This document shows positions 32,064 to 43,499 of a DNA stretch of 64,000 bases, in pieces (positions within the stretch are counted from its first letter, which is position 1; each line of letters begins with the position of its first letter). A program made the translations under genes and the position numbers. Under the pieces are notes generated by a model. The model did not search any database, had not been told where the DNA came from, and saw nothing but the letters and a program-made list of their open reading frames with translations. Origin of the DNA: Gigaspora margarita (taxonomy: Eukaryota > Glomeromycota > Glomeromycetes > Diversisporales > Gigasporaceae); NCBI GenBank assembly GCA_009809945.1, contig WTPW01000704.1, positions 138,158 through 202,157 on the forward strand, read 5' to 3'.

Positions 32064-33424
32064 ACAACTATGCACATGTACACTTTTGGTATCTAATTTA
32101 AGTGGTCCACCGAAAGGTTCTATACTAGATGCCATATCTGCAACCCAACTATGGAAATTGCCTATTTAAACCCTCTGATCTTCTGCTCCTTGACCAATTT
32201 CAACTGTTATTACTAGTATCTATTGTACATATACAGTCAGTTTGAACCCCAGATCATTTACTGCCATAGCTCTTAGAACCATTTTATCCTTACAGAAATC
32301 TTGATAGAGCAGTCCCTATTTCACACAGGTATTATCTATACTTTAGTAATTGTCACTATAGCTAAGGCCAACACTTGCAAAACAAGATTACCCCTGTAAT
32401 CTTACCAATACCTACTTCTTGCCCTTGTAAGATTTGCTTCAACCCTAGCCCCACCTTTACTATCCTACTAGTCCTTACACCAACTTCCCAAACTTCCAAA
32501 CTAGTTAGCTTAGAAGGATCAATTTATCTGGCATTAGCCCTATAACAAATTGCAGCATGGAATGATACTGCAATACACGAAAAAATTTGGATATGGAACC
32601 ACACGAACCTGCACGTAAATCTATACAAGACAATATATGAGAAAGCACGTTTACAGCACGTAAAAGGGTGCAGATTTCATGCAACAGTGCATGTACTAAC
32701 ATGCAATTTTATGTGTTATCACATGCATTGTCTTGTGCATATTTATGTGCAGGTAACATATAATAGTATATGTCCATACATAACACATAATAACATATAT
32801 CCGTATATACATTTATATTATTATTTTATTAACTAAATTTTATAATTTTATTAACTAAATTTTGTAATTTTTATCATATTTTATTAACTAAATTTTATTA
32901 TTTTATTAATTAAATTTATAATACGAATACTTTAATTTAATAATTTACATGCCAAATAAGAAAATACTTTTAATTACTAAAAATCCTTTAAAAATAGCCC
33001 AGCAACTAATAATATCGAAAAAAAGACAAAGTAAAGCAATAGTATCAAAATGAAAGGCTCAAAAAAAAAATCAAAATGATTTCTTTAGCAATAACTCCAA
33101 TAGTAACAACTCTAATTGTGGCAACTCTAATGGCAATAACTCAAGGGAGATACTAAAATATAATAATATACTGAAAGTAAATAAAAATTGAAAAAAAAAT
33201 AATAGTAAGAAAAAAAGCTTTAATACCTCAAAAATTATGAAAAAACATATACCAAAAATGATAGTGATTCCAAAAGAGCAACTTGCAAGGCAATATCCAA
33301 AGGATAACTTCAAAAGCAATGACAATAACTAAAAAAAATTATATGAAAATTAGTGAGTTGTAAAAAAAAATTATAAAAATAAAAGAAAAACAAAAAAAAA
33401 TAAAATAAATAAGTAAATATTTAT

Positions 33425-33714
33425 TTACTTACAAATCAAATATAATTTGTGCGCGTCAAAGCACAGAAATTATTATTGTTAAATGCAAAAAAAAAAACTA
33501 AAAAATAAAAAAGTGCGCGTCAATGCACAGAAATTATAGTCATTAAGAATTTTAATGATCATCACGTTAATGCACAGAATTATAATTATTAGGATCTTAA
33601 TGATCATCATGTAATTATGCATAATTGTTAAGAATCTTAACGATTGTGCATATCAGTGCATAAAAATTATGATCATTAAGAACTTTAACGATTGTGCATG
33701 TTAATGCACATCAT
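33425..33714. repeat. GTGCACGTCA repeat, left block
   Basis: About five units of GTGCRCGTCAATGCACAGAA followed by an AATTATNATCATTAAG segment, near 50 bp each. The mirrored block is at 34370-34640. Confidence 0.75.
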
Positions 33715-34345
33715 TAAGGAATCTTAACAATATGATTATTAAGAATCTTAACGATATGATCATTAAGAATCTTAATAATATGATCGTTAAGAATTTTAAC
33801 AATATGATCGTTAATAATCTTAATGATATGATCGTTAAGATTCTTAATGATATGATCGTTAAGAATCTTAATAATATGATCGTTAAGATTCTTAACGATA
33901 AGATCATTAGGAATCTTAATGATATGGTCGTTAAGATTCTTAATGATATGAATATTAAGAATCTTAATGATGTGATTGTTAAGATTCTTAATGATATGAT
34001 CATTAAGAATCTTAATGATATGATCATTAAGATTCTTAATGATATGATTATTAAGAATCTTAACGATATAATCATTAAGAATCTTAACGATATAATCGTT
34101 AAGAATCTTAATGATATGATCATTAAGAATGATCGTTAAGAATGTTAACGGTATGATCGTTAAGATTCTTAATGATATGATCGTTAAGAATCTTAAAGAT
34201 ATGATCATTAAGATTCTTAATGATATGATTGTTAAGAATAATCATTAAGAATCTTAACGATATGATCATTAGAATCTTAACGATATGATCATTAAGAATG
34301 ATCGTTAAGAATCTTAATGTTATGATCATTAAGAATCTTATAATA
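33715..34345. repeat. 24-bp palindromic minisatellite
   Basis: About 25 units close to ATGATCGTTAAGAATCTTAA plus YGAT. The unit is nearly its own reverse complement around AAGAATCTT or AAGATTCTT. Variants differ at GATCRTT. A few units are shortened near 34130-34300. Confidence 0.93.
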
Positions 34346-34369
34346 ATGATATAATCATTAAAAATGATC

Positions 34370-34640
34370 GTTAAAAATTTTAACGATTGTGTACATCAGC
34401 ACATGAAAATTATGATCGTTAAGAATCTTAACGATTGTGCACTTCAGTGTACAAAATTGTGATTGTTAAGGAATCTTAACGATTGTGATGATCAAGATGT
34501 CAGTGCACCGAAATTATGATCATTAAGAATCTTAACGATTGTGCACGTCAGTGCACGAAAATTATAATTGTTAAGAATCTTAACAATTGTACACGTCAGT
34601 GTATAGAAATTATGATCATTAAGAATCTGATTATAAAGAT
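34370..34640. repeat. GTGCACGTCA repeat, right block
   Basis: Units of GTGCACGTCAGTGCACGAAA plus ATTATGATCGTTAAGAATCT, then CTTAACGATT, about 49-60 bp. They border the 24-bp array and share its GATCGTTAAGAATCTTAACG word. Confidence 0.8.
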
Positions 34641-35339
34641 TAATACACGTCAATATATGGATATAATACTATGCACGATAGTGCACAGATTTTAATTTTT
34701 TGTGTAATAACATGTATTAAATTTTTGGATGATCAGTTTCTGGCAGTGATTTTGAAACCCGTAGTTACCCGCATACAATTTCGTATTTATGCATGCATTT
34801 CTGTGTATCAAGTTTTCATAGGGTAGGTGCCACTATGGTTCTTTCTTCTCTTGGTATCTATTTCTATAATATAGGTCCTTTTTTTTAGTACAACTCTAGC
34901 AGGCAGGTTGGTGGACTCCTGTTCCTAAGCATCTTTTTTGTCCAATATTTTGGCTCTGGTTTTTGATTTTTTGGTTTTGGTAGCACTATTAAAGATCTTT
35001 GCTACCTTCTTACTTAGGACTTGCCAAACATGTTTTCATTTCTCTGGTCCCTTGGATTTGTCTATATAATAATAAACAAATATATCTGAAAGCTCCTATA
35101 TAAATAGTGGACCAATAATACAGGTAATGTATCTGACTAATTAATAAAACAACAGTTACTATACCATGGTTTATTTTCAAAGCATCACTAGTGGGATTTT
35201 GAGCCTAAACCTACCACTTGGAGATGATAACTTAACAACTTCTCTAAGTTGCTATATTCCAATAATATTATTATATATAATATATAATATTAGCAAAAGA
35301 TCTAAGGTTCAGACTAACTGTATATATACTGCAAAATAT

Positions 35340-35440
35340 TTAGTAAAGTAGTTGAGATTGGTTGAAAAAAGAAGCAGAAGATCAGAGAGTTTAACTAGTA
35401 ATTGCATTGCAAATATGGTATCTAGTATAGAACCTTCTAG
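35340..35440 (+). repeat. Retroposon 3' fragment
   Basis: GCAGAAGATCAGAGAGTTTAA to TAGTATAGAACCTTCTAGC matches 31825-31905 of the young retroposon. The head and tail are missing. Confidence 0.65.
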
Positions 35441-35783
35441 CATTAGTAATATAAAATTTATATAATATACAAATTAAAATAAAAACAAAAATTTAATTCT
35501 AATTAATATTAGAAATAGGATAATGATATAAAAGTATAAATTATACTAAAATTTTACAAAGAATTTTTTTGTTAATATCTCAAAGATGATTTTATAAATA
35601 AATTTTTGTATAATAGTTATTTTTTAAAAAATATTCAAAAAAATTTGTATTATACCTGATTTTTACATTACACCGCAATCATAATAAAAATTATAGTAGT
35701 GTTAAATACCAGTGATGTAATTTAACAATACTGATATTTTTATAAATAATAATATTATAGTAATATTATTATATATAATAATA
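35441..35783. other. AT-rich spacer, nothing identified
   Basis: No ORF, RNA or TIR is recognised. Confidence 0.4.
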
Positions 35784-35916
35784 GGGAATAGAAATTTGTT
35801 GCACCCATGATTCGATCAATCAAATTGCTCGATTTTGTAGACAAAAAAATTTTTTTTAAAAACTAAAAATTTTCCTAGTAAAATATAAAAATAAATAAGC
35901 AATAACAAGATATAAA

Positions 35917-37370
35917 GGGAATCAATATAAAACTATCAAATATTTTCTAAATAAAAGTTTTTTAAACTTTAGATCAAAATATTTTAACAATTATCAAACC
36001 AAATCTAATAAAACTTTTTTTATTCTAAATTTATATACAGTCAAACCTCCATATAGTCACCCTCTATATAGTTACAAAACCAATATAATCACTTTTGTAA
36101 ATTTACCAACCTTGTTACTATAATTTTCACCTCTATATAAGCACATTTGTATTATAATCACTATCACAATTTTTTAGTTACCATCTATATAAAACTACCC
36201 CTACATAATTACATTATTATTATTATATTTTGAATTAATTATTTTATTATTATAAATATTTTTGTTAATTATTATTTTTTAACAAGTAAATATTTTTAGA
36301 TTTGTTTTTTTAATAATCGATTATCTTTTCTACATACAAACGTTAAAATTATACTAAGTAAATCAATAAAAATGCTCTAAGTAACCTTGTTCAAAAGATA
36401 AAATTACATATATTCTAAAGCTTTCAAATAATTTGAATAATATTTTATTATTACACTTTTACAATTTACTTTTAGGCGAAAAAAATTAAAAAATTAAAAA
36501 ATTAAAAATTTTTTAACTTAATCGTAAATTATAAAAGTATATTAATAAGAATTTAACCAAATTATCTCAAAATTTCAAAGTATATGTAATTTTATATCCT
36601 AAATAACTTTACATAGATCATTTTTATCGATTTAGTTTAGACAATTTTAACTTTTATATGTAGCTACGATATACGATTATTTTAAAAAAAAATTAAAAAA
36701 AAATTTTTAAAATAATTGTATATCGTAGCTTCATATAAAAGTTAAAATTACTAAAGTAAATCGATAAAAATGAACTAAGTAATATTGTTCAGGATATAAA
36801 ATTACATATATACTGAATTTTTAAATAATTTGGTTAAAATCTTATTAATGCACTTTTATGATTTATGGTTAAGTTAAAACATTTTTAATTTTTTTAATTT
36901 TTTTCGCCTAAGCGTAACTTGTAAAAGTGTAATAATAAAATATTATTCAAATTATCTCAAAATTTTATAATATATGTAATTTTGTCTTCTGAACAATGTT
37001 ACTTAGAACATTATTATCAATTTCTTAGTAAGATTTTAACTTTTATATATAGCAATTATAATTGATTATTTAAAAAATAAAAATTTTTATTTATTAAAAC
37101 TTCTATATAATCACAATTTTTTTTATATGCAATTTTATTATAAATGTGATTATATAGAATTCCTCTATATTAGTCACATCTCTATATAATCACCACTTTT
37201 CATATCCCGAGGGTGTGACTATATGGAGGTTTGACTGTAGTTATAAAATTAAAATAAAAAAATTTATTAAATTTTGATTTGATAATTGTTAAGATATTTT
37301 AATTCAAATTTTTAAAAAAAGTTATTAAAAACAATTTGTTTGTTTTCTATTGACTTCACCTTATATATAG
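35917..37370. mobile_element. Foldback element S split by a 1.2-kb TA element
   Basis: The left arm (35917-36035: GGGAATCAATATAAAACT, ATCAAAATATTTTAACAATT) pairs with the right arm (37240-37370) in inverse order. A small intact relative is at 54027-54284. The central insert begins and ends in TA. Confidence 0.75.
36036..37239. mobile_element. TA-flanked element, TACAGTCAAACCTCC family
   Basis: The ends TACAGTCAAACCTCCATATA and (reverse complement) TACAGTCAAACCTCCATATA are perfect, followed by GTCACCCTC / GTCACACCCTC. Internal GTGATTATATAG words and two palindromic P-like cores (36330-36680, 36710-37060). 1204 bp, no transposase. Related relics are at 24255-24443 and 48241-48394. Confidence 0.9.
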
Positions 37371-37725
37371 TGTAAAGTTTTATTCTGAACAACGTTTTTT
37401 AAGTTACAAAAATAGATTAACTTAGTAAAAAAAAATGGTTTATAAGAAAAAACAAAAATTTCTAATGTTAATACATATAGAACTTTTTTTTTACTAATTT
37501 AATCTATATTTATGTTTTAAGTATTATATGCAAAATTTAATGCTAAACAACTTTTTCTAAGTTAAAAAAATAGATTGTTTTAGTAAAAAAATGTTTTTTA
37601 TATACTAACTTTTGAAATTTTTGTTTTTTCTTATAAATGCCTTTTTTACTAAGACAATCTATCTTTGTAACTTAGAAAAAGTTGTTCAGAATAAAATTTT
37701 ATATTATATAATGTGCTATTATATA
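37368..37725. mobile_element. Foldback MITE with GTTCAGAATAAAA arms
   Basis: GTGTAAAGTTTTATTCTGAAC on the left pairs with GTTCAGAATAAAATTTTATA on the right, with TTACAAAAATAGATT/AATCTATCTTTGTAA further in. About 350 bp. The GTTCAGARY word links it to families R and P. Confidence 0.75.
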
Positions 37726-37860
37726 TATATATTATACTTTATTAAATAAATAATTTTTTAAAAAATTTTTTTTTTGCCTACAAAATCAAGTGAATTGATT
37801 GGTCAGACACAAGGTGCTTATATCATGAGTGTGACAAATTTATATTCCTATAATAATATT

Positions 37861-37878
37861 ATTATATACAATAATATT
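37861..37878. repeat. LINE target-site duplication (3' side)
   Basis: ATTATATACAATAATATT, identical to 45700-45717. Confidence 0.85.
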
Positions 37879-38199
37879 TTTTTTATTTTATTTTATTTTT
37901 TTGACGATCATGTCGTACTTTATTTAAAAGAATATAACTACATATGCAAATACTAGTCTAATTCTGATGCAAGGCATCTTACAATTAAAGTACGGCTTAC
38001 CCAGTTACCATAAGCACCTATGTGCGACCTGCCAAATAGAATTCGTCTCCTAACTAACATAGGTGCAATTACCTAATTAGTCATATCACCGACATGGTTT
38101 TACAGCTGGTCATGATCAAATTAACTGGGGTTTCACCAACTCCTTAAACCAGTAGTTATCCATTTTTCGATTTCCTTTATTACTATTTTCCTACATTTC

Positions 38200-38990
38200 T
38201 CCTATTCTTTCTTAACTTTTGAAATTCCTATTTTACAATCCCTCCTTTTTTTGTCTGTGAATGTTGATATCCCTGGATAGTTCTCTTTTTTGGTCATCCT
38301 TCTCTTCTCTTTTATGTCAATTTCAATAGAGCCTTTACCAGAGCCTCTTGTAGCGTCTCGTTTTGTCTTTGTTGATATACCAATCACTTTTTCCCATTCA
38401 ATTATCTATTCGCATCTGTTCTTCCATATGGTCTCCTGGAACAAATCCATTTATTTTTCTAGTCAGGAGGCTAAAATTGAGATGATTGATTTTTGTCTGA
38501 TCGGGAAACATTCCAGAGCTGATTGTACAGTGAGCGGGATTATGCCTCTAGCCATCTTCTCTCTTCTCTTATACTCGTGAGTATGGTTGAATAATAATAT
38601 AGAGGATAATTGTTCAGCACAGATTACAGCTTTCTCTTCTATGTCTAGTGAGGACCAAATTTCTTTAATAATGTCTTCTTCTTTTACTTTCCATATCTCA
38701 TCATCGCATTTACAACAGGTTAAGTGTTCGAAAGATTCTTCTTCCATATTACATCTAGGGCACATGGAAACCTTGTATAGGGTGCAGAGATCTCTTTTTC
38801 GCTTTTGTAATGTCGGAAGAAGGCGGTTTACAGCTTTAAATCTAAAGGACCATTTTTTATTGTCTTTTAGGCAGAAGGCTCTGGATTTTCTTGTTGTACG
38901 CCAAAAGCCCCTGAAGGCCTTCCAGTCTTTTTCCTGGTCTCTTTCTTGGTAGGTAGTATCTTTTCTATATCTAATAAAAGTTCATTTTGG
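38200..38990 (-). pseudogene. LINE ORF2 C-terminal Cys/His motif and basic tail, copy 1
   Basis: MCPRCNMEEESFEHLTCCKC at 38765 gives a C-x2-C...H-x4-C pattern seen downstream of RNase H in such LINEs. Further on is a Lys/Arg-rich tail (38387-38202: IDIKEKRRMTKKE, KKRRDCK). Copy 2 has the matching CRKCIVNEETSDHLAACP. This region may help bind template RNA or target DNA (family knowledge). Frames are shifted between the parts. Confidence 0.8.
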
Positions 38991-39059
38991 CCTGTAAAAA
39001 GTGCTAGTCCATTCCTTGACAAATTGTCTAACTGGAATTTCGATGCTACGGTTAAGCCA

Positions 39060-40323
39060 TAACAGTTAGAAGATTCTTGCCATTGAGCTTTCTTCTAAGA
39101 ATGATGTAATTTTTGTATCACTTCTTTCTTCTTTGGCGATGGTATCTGCTCTTTTATTTAGGGGATCCTCGGAATGGGCTTTAACTTTAATAACCTCTAC
39201 CTTCAGGTCTTTTGTTTTAATATTGTCCCTTATTTTTTCAACTATACCTCTATTTTTAACCTTGAACCACTTACAGAAGGATAATTTCCTTTCTAGGTTT
39301 ACTAGTATTTGCACTGCTGCTTGACTGTCTGTGTATATTTTCACTTTGCTTCTTTGAGGTGTAACTAGTAAGGCCATCAGAATTGCTGCCAGTTCAACTC
39401 TCATTGATGAGAACCATTCCATTAATTTTCCTTTAATTTTATGAACTATTCTACTATTACTATCTATTTGCACTATACCGTACTCTCCACTAAGTCCTTC
39501 TTCTGAGTCCCTCCGAGTGAGCCATCTGTATAGAATGATATATCTTTTAGAATCATATTTTCAAGTTGAATAGCCTTAATCTCTTTTCTTTTTTGAGGGT
39601 TGAGAACTGTTTTGTATATGATTTCCTCTTCTAGACTCCTTATTTCTATACCGTTCTGCATTACAACCTCTTGTTCTCTTGTTGGTATCTTACTTCTGAT
39701 TTGAGTAACATCTTCAAGCTTCTTTTTTTCTATTAACAGGTCCCATCCTTCAGGTCCTCATTTTATCCAAGAGCTGATATCCTGTACGTTTTAGTATTCA
39801 GGCTCAGGGTATCAATGGTTTCTTTCCTATGTACTTGTACTCGGTTAGTGCTATCAGTATTTCTGGACCTGTTTTCTTTATCTTCCTCTTCCCATTCTGC
39901 TATATCTATGACAGAACCAAGTTCCTTTTTTTCTTCTACTCTTTCTAGTACTATCTGGTTGGATTCTTCATAGTGGCTGAGGACCCATTCTTTTTTGTTT
40001 CTTTTTTTTGAAATAGAACGTTTCTTTTCCATTATTCGGTTCTGGATCTTGCCAGTGTTCACATACTGAGCTAGAACTTTTCTTGTTAAGGGGTCCTCTA
40101 TGACTAAGGATTCCAACCTTTTGAACCAATTAGGAATTTGGCCTTTGGAATTGAGGTTTCTTATATTCTTTAGTTGATGCCACGTTAACAGGGTGGAGTC
40201 ATCACCTACGATTATCTGTTTTAGTGACCAAATTTCTTGATTTCTCAAACTCTTCAAATTATCATTCCATCTATTTTCTCTTAGCAGCGATTTTTTTTTC
40301 TTTTTTTTGTCCCAATCTTTCAA
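39060..40323 (-). pseudogene. LINE linker and RNase H domain, copy 1
   Basis: The 40323-39763 block (EIWSLKQIIVGDD, TWHQLKNIRNLNSKGQIP) matches the start of the 500-codon frame in copy 2. RNase H follows: SFYTDGSLGG at about 39540, a frameshift near 39475, then MRVELAAILMALL, KIYTDSQAAVQIL and VKAHSEDPLNKRADTIAKEE. The four acidic positions (TDG, VEL, TDSQ, KRAD) are present but in two frames. Its role is removal of template RNA during second-strand synthesis. Confidence 0.9.
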
Positions 40324-40469
40324 TATTTTCCAGTCCTCTTCTACCAGACAGCTTATACTGATATTTTAATTTTTTTTGGCTCTAACAATATTGATGTATT
40401 TAGATTGCATAACCAATTTAGACATGCTATCTCTTTTTCTTCTAACTGCCATATAGGGTCTGCTGATAC

Positions 40470-42470
40470 AAGGTCAAGTTGCACCCCATTAATCTTAGTC
40501 TTGTTATATCGCCTGCTAAACCTAAGCTATTAAGTCTTACAAACCACTCAGATATCATGTGCTCAAGGTGTCTTTGCCAGAGCGATTTGGCTCTCATAAT
40601 AATATTGTGAAAGATATGTGCATGGGCTGTAGATCTATCTGTATCTGCCTTCTACTTGATAACCTGAATCATGGGGCTTTGGATTATATCACACTCTTTT
40701 TTGAACAGCATGTGAATATTTAGTCTATATTCTAACCATGAAAGAAAAATTTTGTTATTGATATATTTAGCCTGTTCGACTGATATACTCTTCCCTTTAA
40801 TCAGGTTCGCCAGTTCTAAGGATTCTTTTTTTAATCTAGTTTTACATATATTTCTGGCCCCTAAGGGGGTAATCCAAATCCCCAGGTACCTGGTCGTTTC
40901 CTTAGCTCCCTTTGCTATTATGTCACTCTTTTCTTTCCGTAGGTGAATCTTTTTAGTAGAGCTTGAATGTTTTGTATTAAAAGTAATGAGTTCTGTTTTT
41001 CTCGTATTTAGTGTAATACTATTAATATTAAAAAATTTCTCAGCAATGCTCACTATCTTCTGAAGATCATTCTGTGAATCAGCAAGGAGGACCATGTCAT
41101 CTGCATAGGATATACAGGCCACTGTGACTTTTCTGTCTTGTGTTATGTTCTGCAATGGGTTTGTTAGCCATTGCACCTTTAGAACTGCTCCTGGTTCTGT
41201 TTGTTGTAAGTAACATAGCAGGGGGTCAAAATAGATTCTCCACAGTAAAGAGGATACAACTTCTTCCTGATCAATTCCTTTAGTAGCTTGAAAGCTCTCT
41301 GTGAGGCTGTGCTTGGTTATAATTTAGATATGTCTATCCTTGAAAAGGTTTATTAGGAGCCCAATTAAATGAATAGGTATTTTAATTCTTAAGAGTGCTG
41401 CTTCCAATCCCTTGAGAGAGACACTATCAAATGCCTTTTTGATATTCAAAAACAATGACCAAAGCTCCCAGTTACTCTCCTGAGCTCCTTCAATTATCCC
41501 GTTGATAATGTGAATGGGATCTAAGGTGCTTTCTCCATTCAGGCCTACAAAGTTAGGTCCTTTCAAGATTCTATGTTCGATTAAAATTTCGCTCATTCTT
41601 TTTTGTAGAATTCTAACATAGCACTTTCGTGCTACTTCTAATAGCATAATTGGACGCATACTCTGCAAGGTAAGATCCACTCTGCCAACTTGGAGATTAG
41701 AAAAATCATTCTGACCTTCCATTTTCTTGGGTATATTCCTTCTCTTGTGATCTTGTTAAACATATCTAGCAAATATTGTTTCATTGTTTTTCCGATTGCT
41801 ATTAAAAGTGTGTACCCAATTCCAGAAAGTCCAGGGGCTGATGAGTTTTCAGTTTGTACTATAATTTCCTCCCAATCCTCAATTGTGATTTCTCCAAGTA
41901 CTGGGTTGTACCAACTCTCCTAGATCCAGTCTTTAAGTTTGTATTCTTCCTGCCAGTATGCATTTGCTTCGACTGTAGATCCTTTGTTCACATTATATTG
42001 GTTATAGAAGTAATCTTTTACCTCTTTCTTAACTTCGTCTGGTTCATATATCACATGATTCCAACTTGTTAGTCTTATCGTTTGGTCATTACCATCTATG
42101 CGTTTAACTCTTTCAATCTGTATTCTTTTCCAAGGTCTTTCCAGAATACTATTTAGCATGTATCTTTCCTTTTTGCCGGTTATGCTGAACCTTCTCTCTA
42201 TGTAGCCTTTAATTTCTTGTTCCTTGACCCTTCAGAGCTTTGTTATTATCTTTTTTTCCAAGATATTGATTCATACTTTAGTTTTGTCTACTCACTCATT
42301 TAACCAATGGGTTTCTAGCTTCAGAATTGTTGCTTCATTGTGGTTGTTGGCCCTAGATATAAGTCTGTTTCCTTCTATAGCTTCCTGTATATCAATTTCT
42401 ATATCTATGTTCTGTATTGCTTTTCTTGTAAGTTTTGTAGGGCCTTTATCCATCTATATCTAGGGTTCCA
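40470..42470 (-). pseudogene. LINE reverse transcriptase domain, copy 1
   Basis: The linker block 42159-41920 has YEPDEVKKEVKDYF. The RT core follows: RPIMLLEVARKCYV (41650), then FLNIKKAFDSV at about 41440, where the first catalytic Asp expected in the DIKKAFD motif is Asn. Next, GIDQEEVVSSLLWRIYFDPL at about 41270 where copy 2 reads GIDQGEVISPLLW. ISYADDMVLLADS at 41100 keeps the YADD motif. The thumb continues to LWQRHLEHMISEWFVRLN (40560). Loss of an Asp in the active site plus stops means no activity. Confidence 0.92.
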
Positions 42471-42566
42471 TATTACCACTTTTTTCTTTTCTTCTGTGGT
42501 ATTTTGGATCTTTTTCCAGGGTAAAGTCTTACTTGCTGCTTTGTTGATCCATTCTACTATATTCTC

Positions 42567-43420
42567 CTAGTAGATATTTATTTTCACTTCCCTAGATATC
42601 TCCATTTCTTCTACGTGGGCCTCCTTCTTTAACTTATTAATACTTTCTTTCACATAGGACTCGGATAACCTCTCAAAGTTTTCCCAATCTTCTTTGCTCA
42701 CTTTATCATACATATATATCTTTCTTTCCTGTGTGTTCACGTTGTTGATACTATTTCTGGGTCTTGTTCCTAGTAGAGGTTTGGTAAAGATGTCTACCCA
42801 AATCAATTGATGGTCACTTCTGGTACAAAGCTCCATCTTCTCAATGTCACTGTCGTATATGAGGCTTTTTAGATCATTGTCTACCCAGATATAGTCTATT
42901 CTAGAGCTTGATTTTCTGTTTGTCCATGTGAAGTTCGTAGTAAGAGGATTAATTATCCTGTATGTATCAGTGAAGCTAATTCTTTTAAGCCATTACTAAG
43001 AAGTAAATTCGTGTATCTTTCTGTATTGCTCTCATCTAAAAGATCTCATTGGTTCTCTCTTGTGTTAAGGTCCCCTCCTATTATTATTCTAGTGTTGAGA
43101 CTTTTTTTACAGTGATCAAGAACGATTCTTCGCTGTATTTCTCTTTGTGCTTCAGGATCATTAGGAGGCATGTAAATGATCCAGATAATGAATTTTATAC
43201 CTTTAAAGCAGAAGACACAACTTAGTAAGTATGTGTCGGGTGTACTAACTTTTGCTAAGTGCTTGTGCCAATTTTTGTGAATGAAAATTGCGACCCCTGA
43301 GCCTTTCTTTTTTGTAATTACTTTGTGAGTGCAATATATTTTGTAGTGTTTAAGGTCTATTTTGTTGTAAGAAAGCTCTTTGTCCCTCAAGTTAGTCTCA
43401 GACAATCCTATTATATTGTA
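42567..43420 (-). pseudogene. LINE endonuclease domain (EEP family), copy 1
   Basis: Family hallmarks in order: SETNL near the start at about 43400, GSGVAIFIHKNW, the IWIIYMPPNDPEA strand, IIGGDLNTREN (the GDxN catalytic motif), then in another frame RIDYIWVDND and SDHQLIWVDI (the SDH catalytic motif) at about 42820. In active elements it nicks the target DNA to prime reverse transcription. The first part (43405-43046) ends at a stop and a shift separates the second, so it is dead. Downstream it runs into the linker ending at 42567. Confidence 0.9.
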
Positions 43421-43499
43421 ATTCTTCTGGTATCCAAAGTCTATTAATTCCTGTAATTTATATATATAGTCTCTAAGTCCATTAATATTATGAAACCCT

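Larger units (their letters stand above)
32538..34823. mobile_element. 2.29-kb element with CCCTAT ends and a minisatellite core
   Basis: It sits exactly where the old minus retroposon is interrupted. The ends CCCTATAACAAATTG and CCCTATGAAAACTTG are inverted. From outside in: AT-rich DNA with GTGCATG/CACATGCA words, units of about 49 bp with GTGCACGTCAGTGCAC, then a 24-bp palindromic array, then the 49-bp units again on the other side. The long frames on both strands (up to 164 codons) come from the 24-bp period, a multiple of three, and are not genes. Superfamily unknown. Confidence 0.75.
30990..35258 (-). mobile_element. Old tRNA-headed retroposon (minus), split by two insertions
   Basis: The minus-strand head near 35258-35188 matches the head of 31087-32063 (TTAGAGAAGTTGTTAAGTTA, AAGTGGTAGGTTTAGGCTC). 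The body continues at 34824, resumes at 32537 after the 2286-bp insert, continues to 32064, and resumes at 31086 after the younger copy, ending in an A tail (T run 30991-30998). Native length is about 990 bp. A flanking duplication of the form TATTATTATATAT is plausible on both sides. Heavily C-to-T decayed compared with the younger copy. Confidence 0.85.
35784..37848. mobile_element. Mutator-like element with nested foldbacks
   Basis: The ends GGGAATAGAAATTTGTTGCA and GGAATATAAATTTGTCACAC are inverted and stay similar for about 70 bp (ATCAATCAAATTGCTCGATT, GATTTTGTAG). TATAATAATA occurs on both sides (35774-35783, 37849-37858), a 9-10-bp duplication in AT-rich DNA. The GGG start with TGCACCC 13 bases in matches the element at 12028. 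The interior is filled by 35917-37370 and 37368-37725. Confidence 0.75.

Noticed and set aside
31173..32135. Overlapping minus-strand genes of 65-101 codons
   Set aside because: They lie inside a young, GC-richer retroposon, overlap each other in different frames and carry no recognisable motif.
33701..34208. Repeat protein genes on both strands
   Set aside because: A 24-bp repeat is a multiple of three, so frames stay open on both strands with no start context or flanking coding signal.
28640..34640. CRISPR array or phage-type repeat-spacer locus
   Set aside because: Units are contiguous palindromes without unique spacers or cas genes, and the DNA is eukaryotic.
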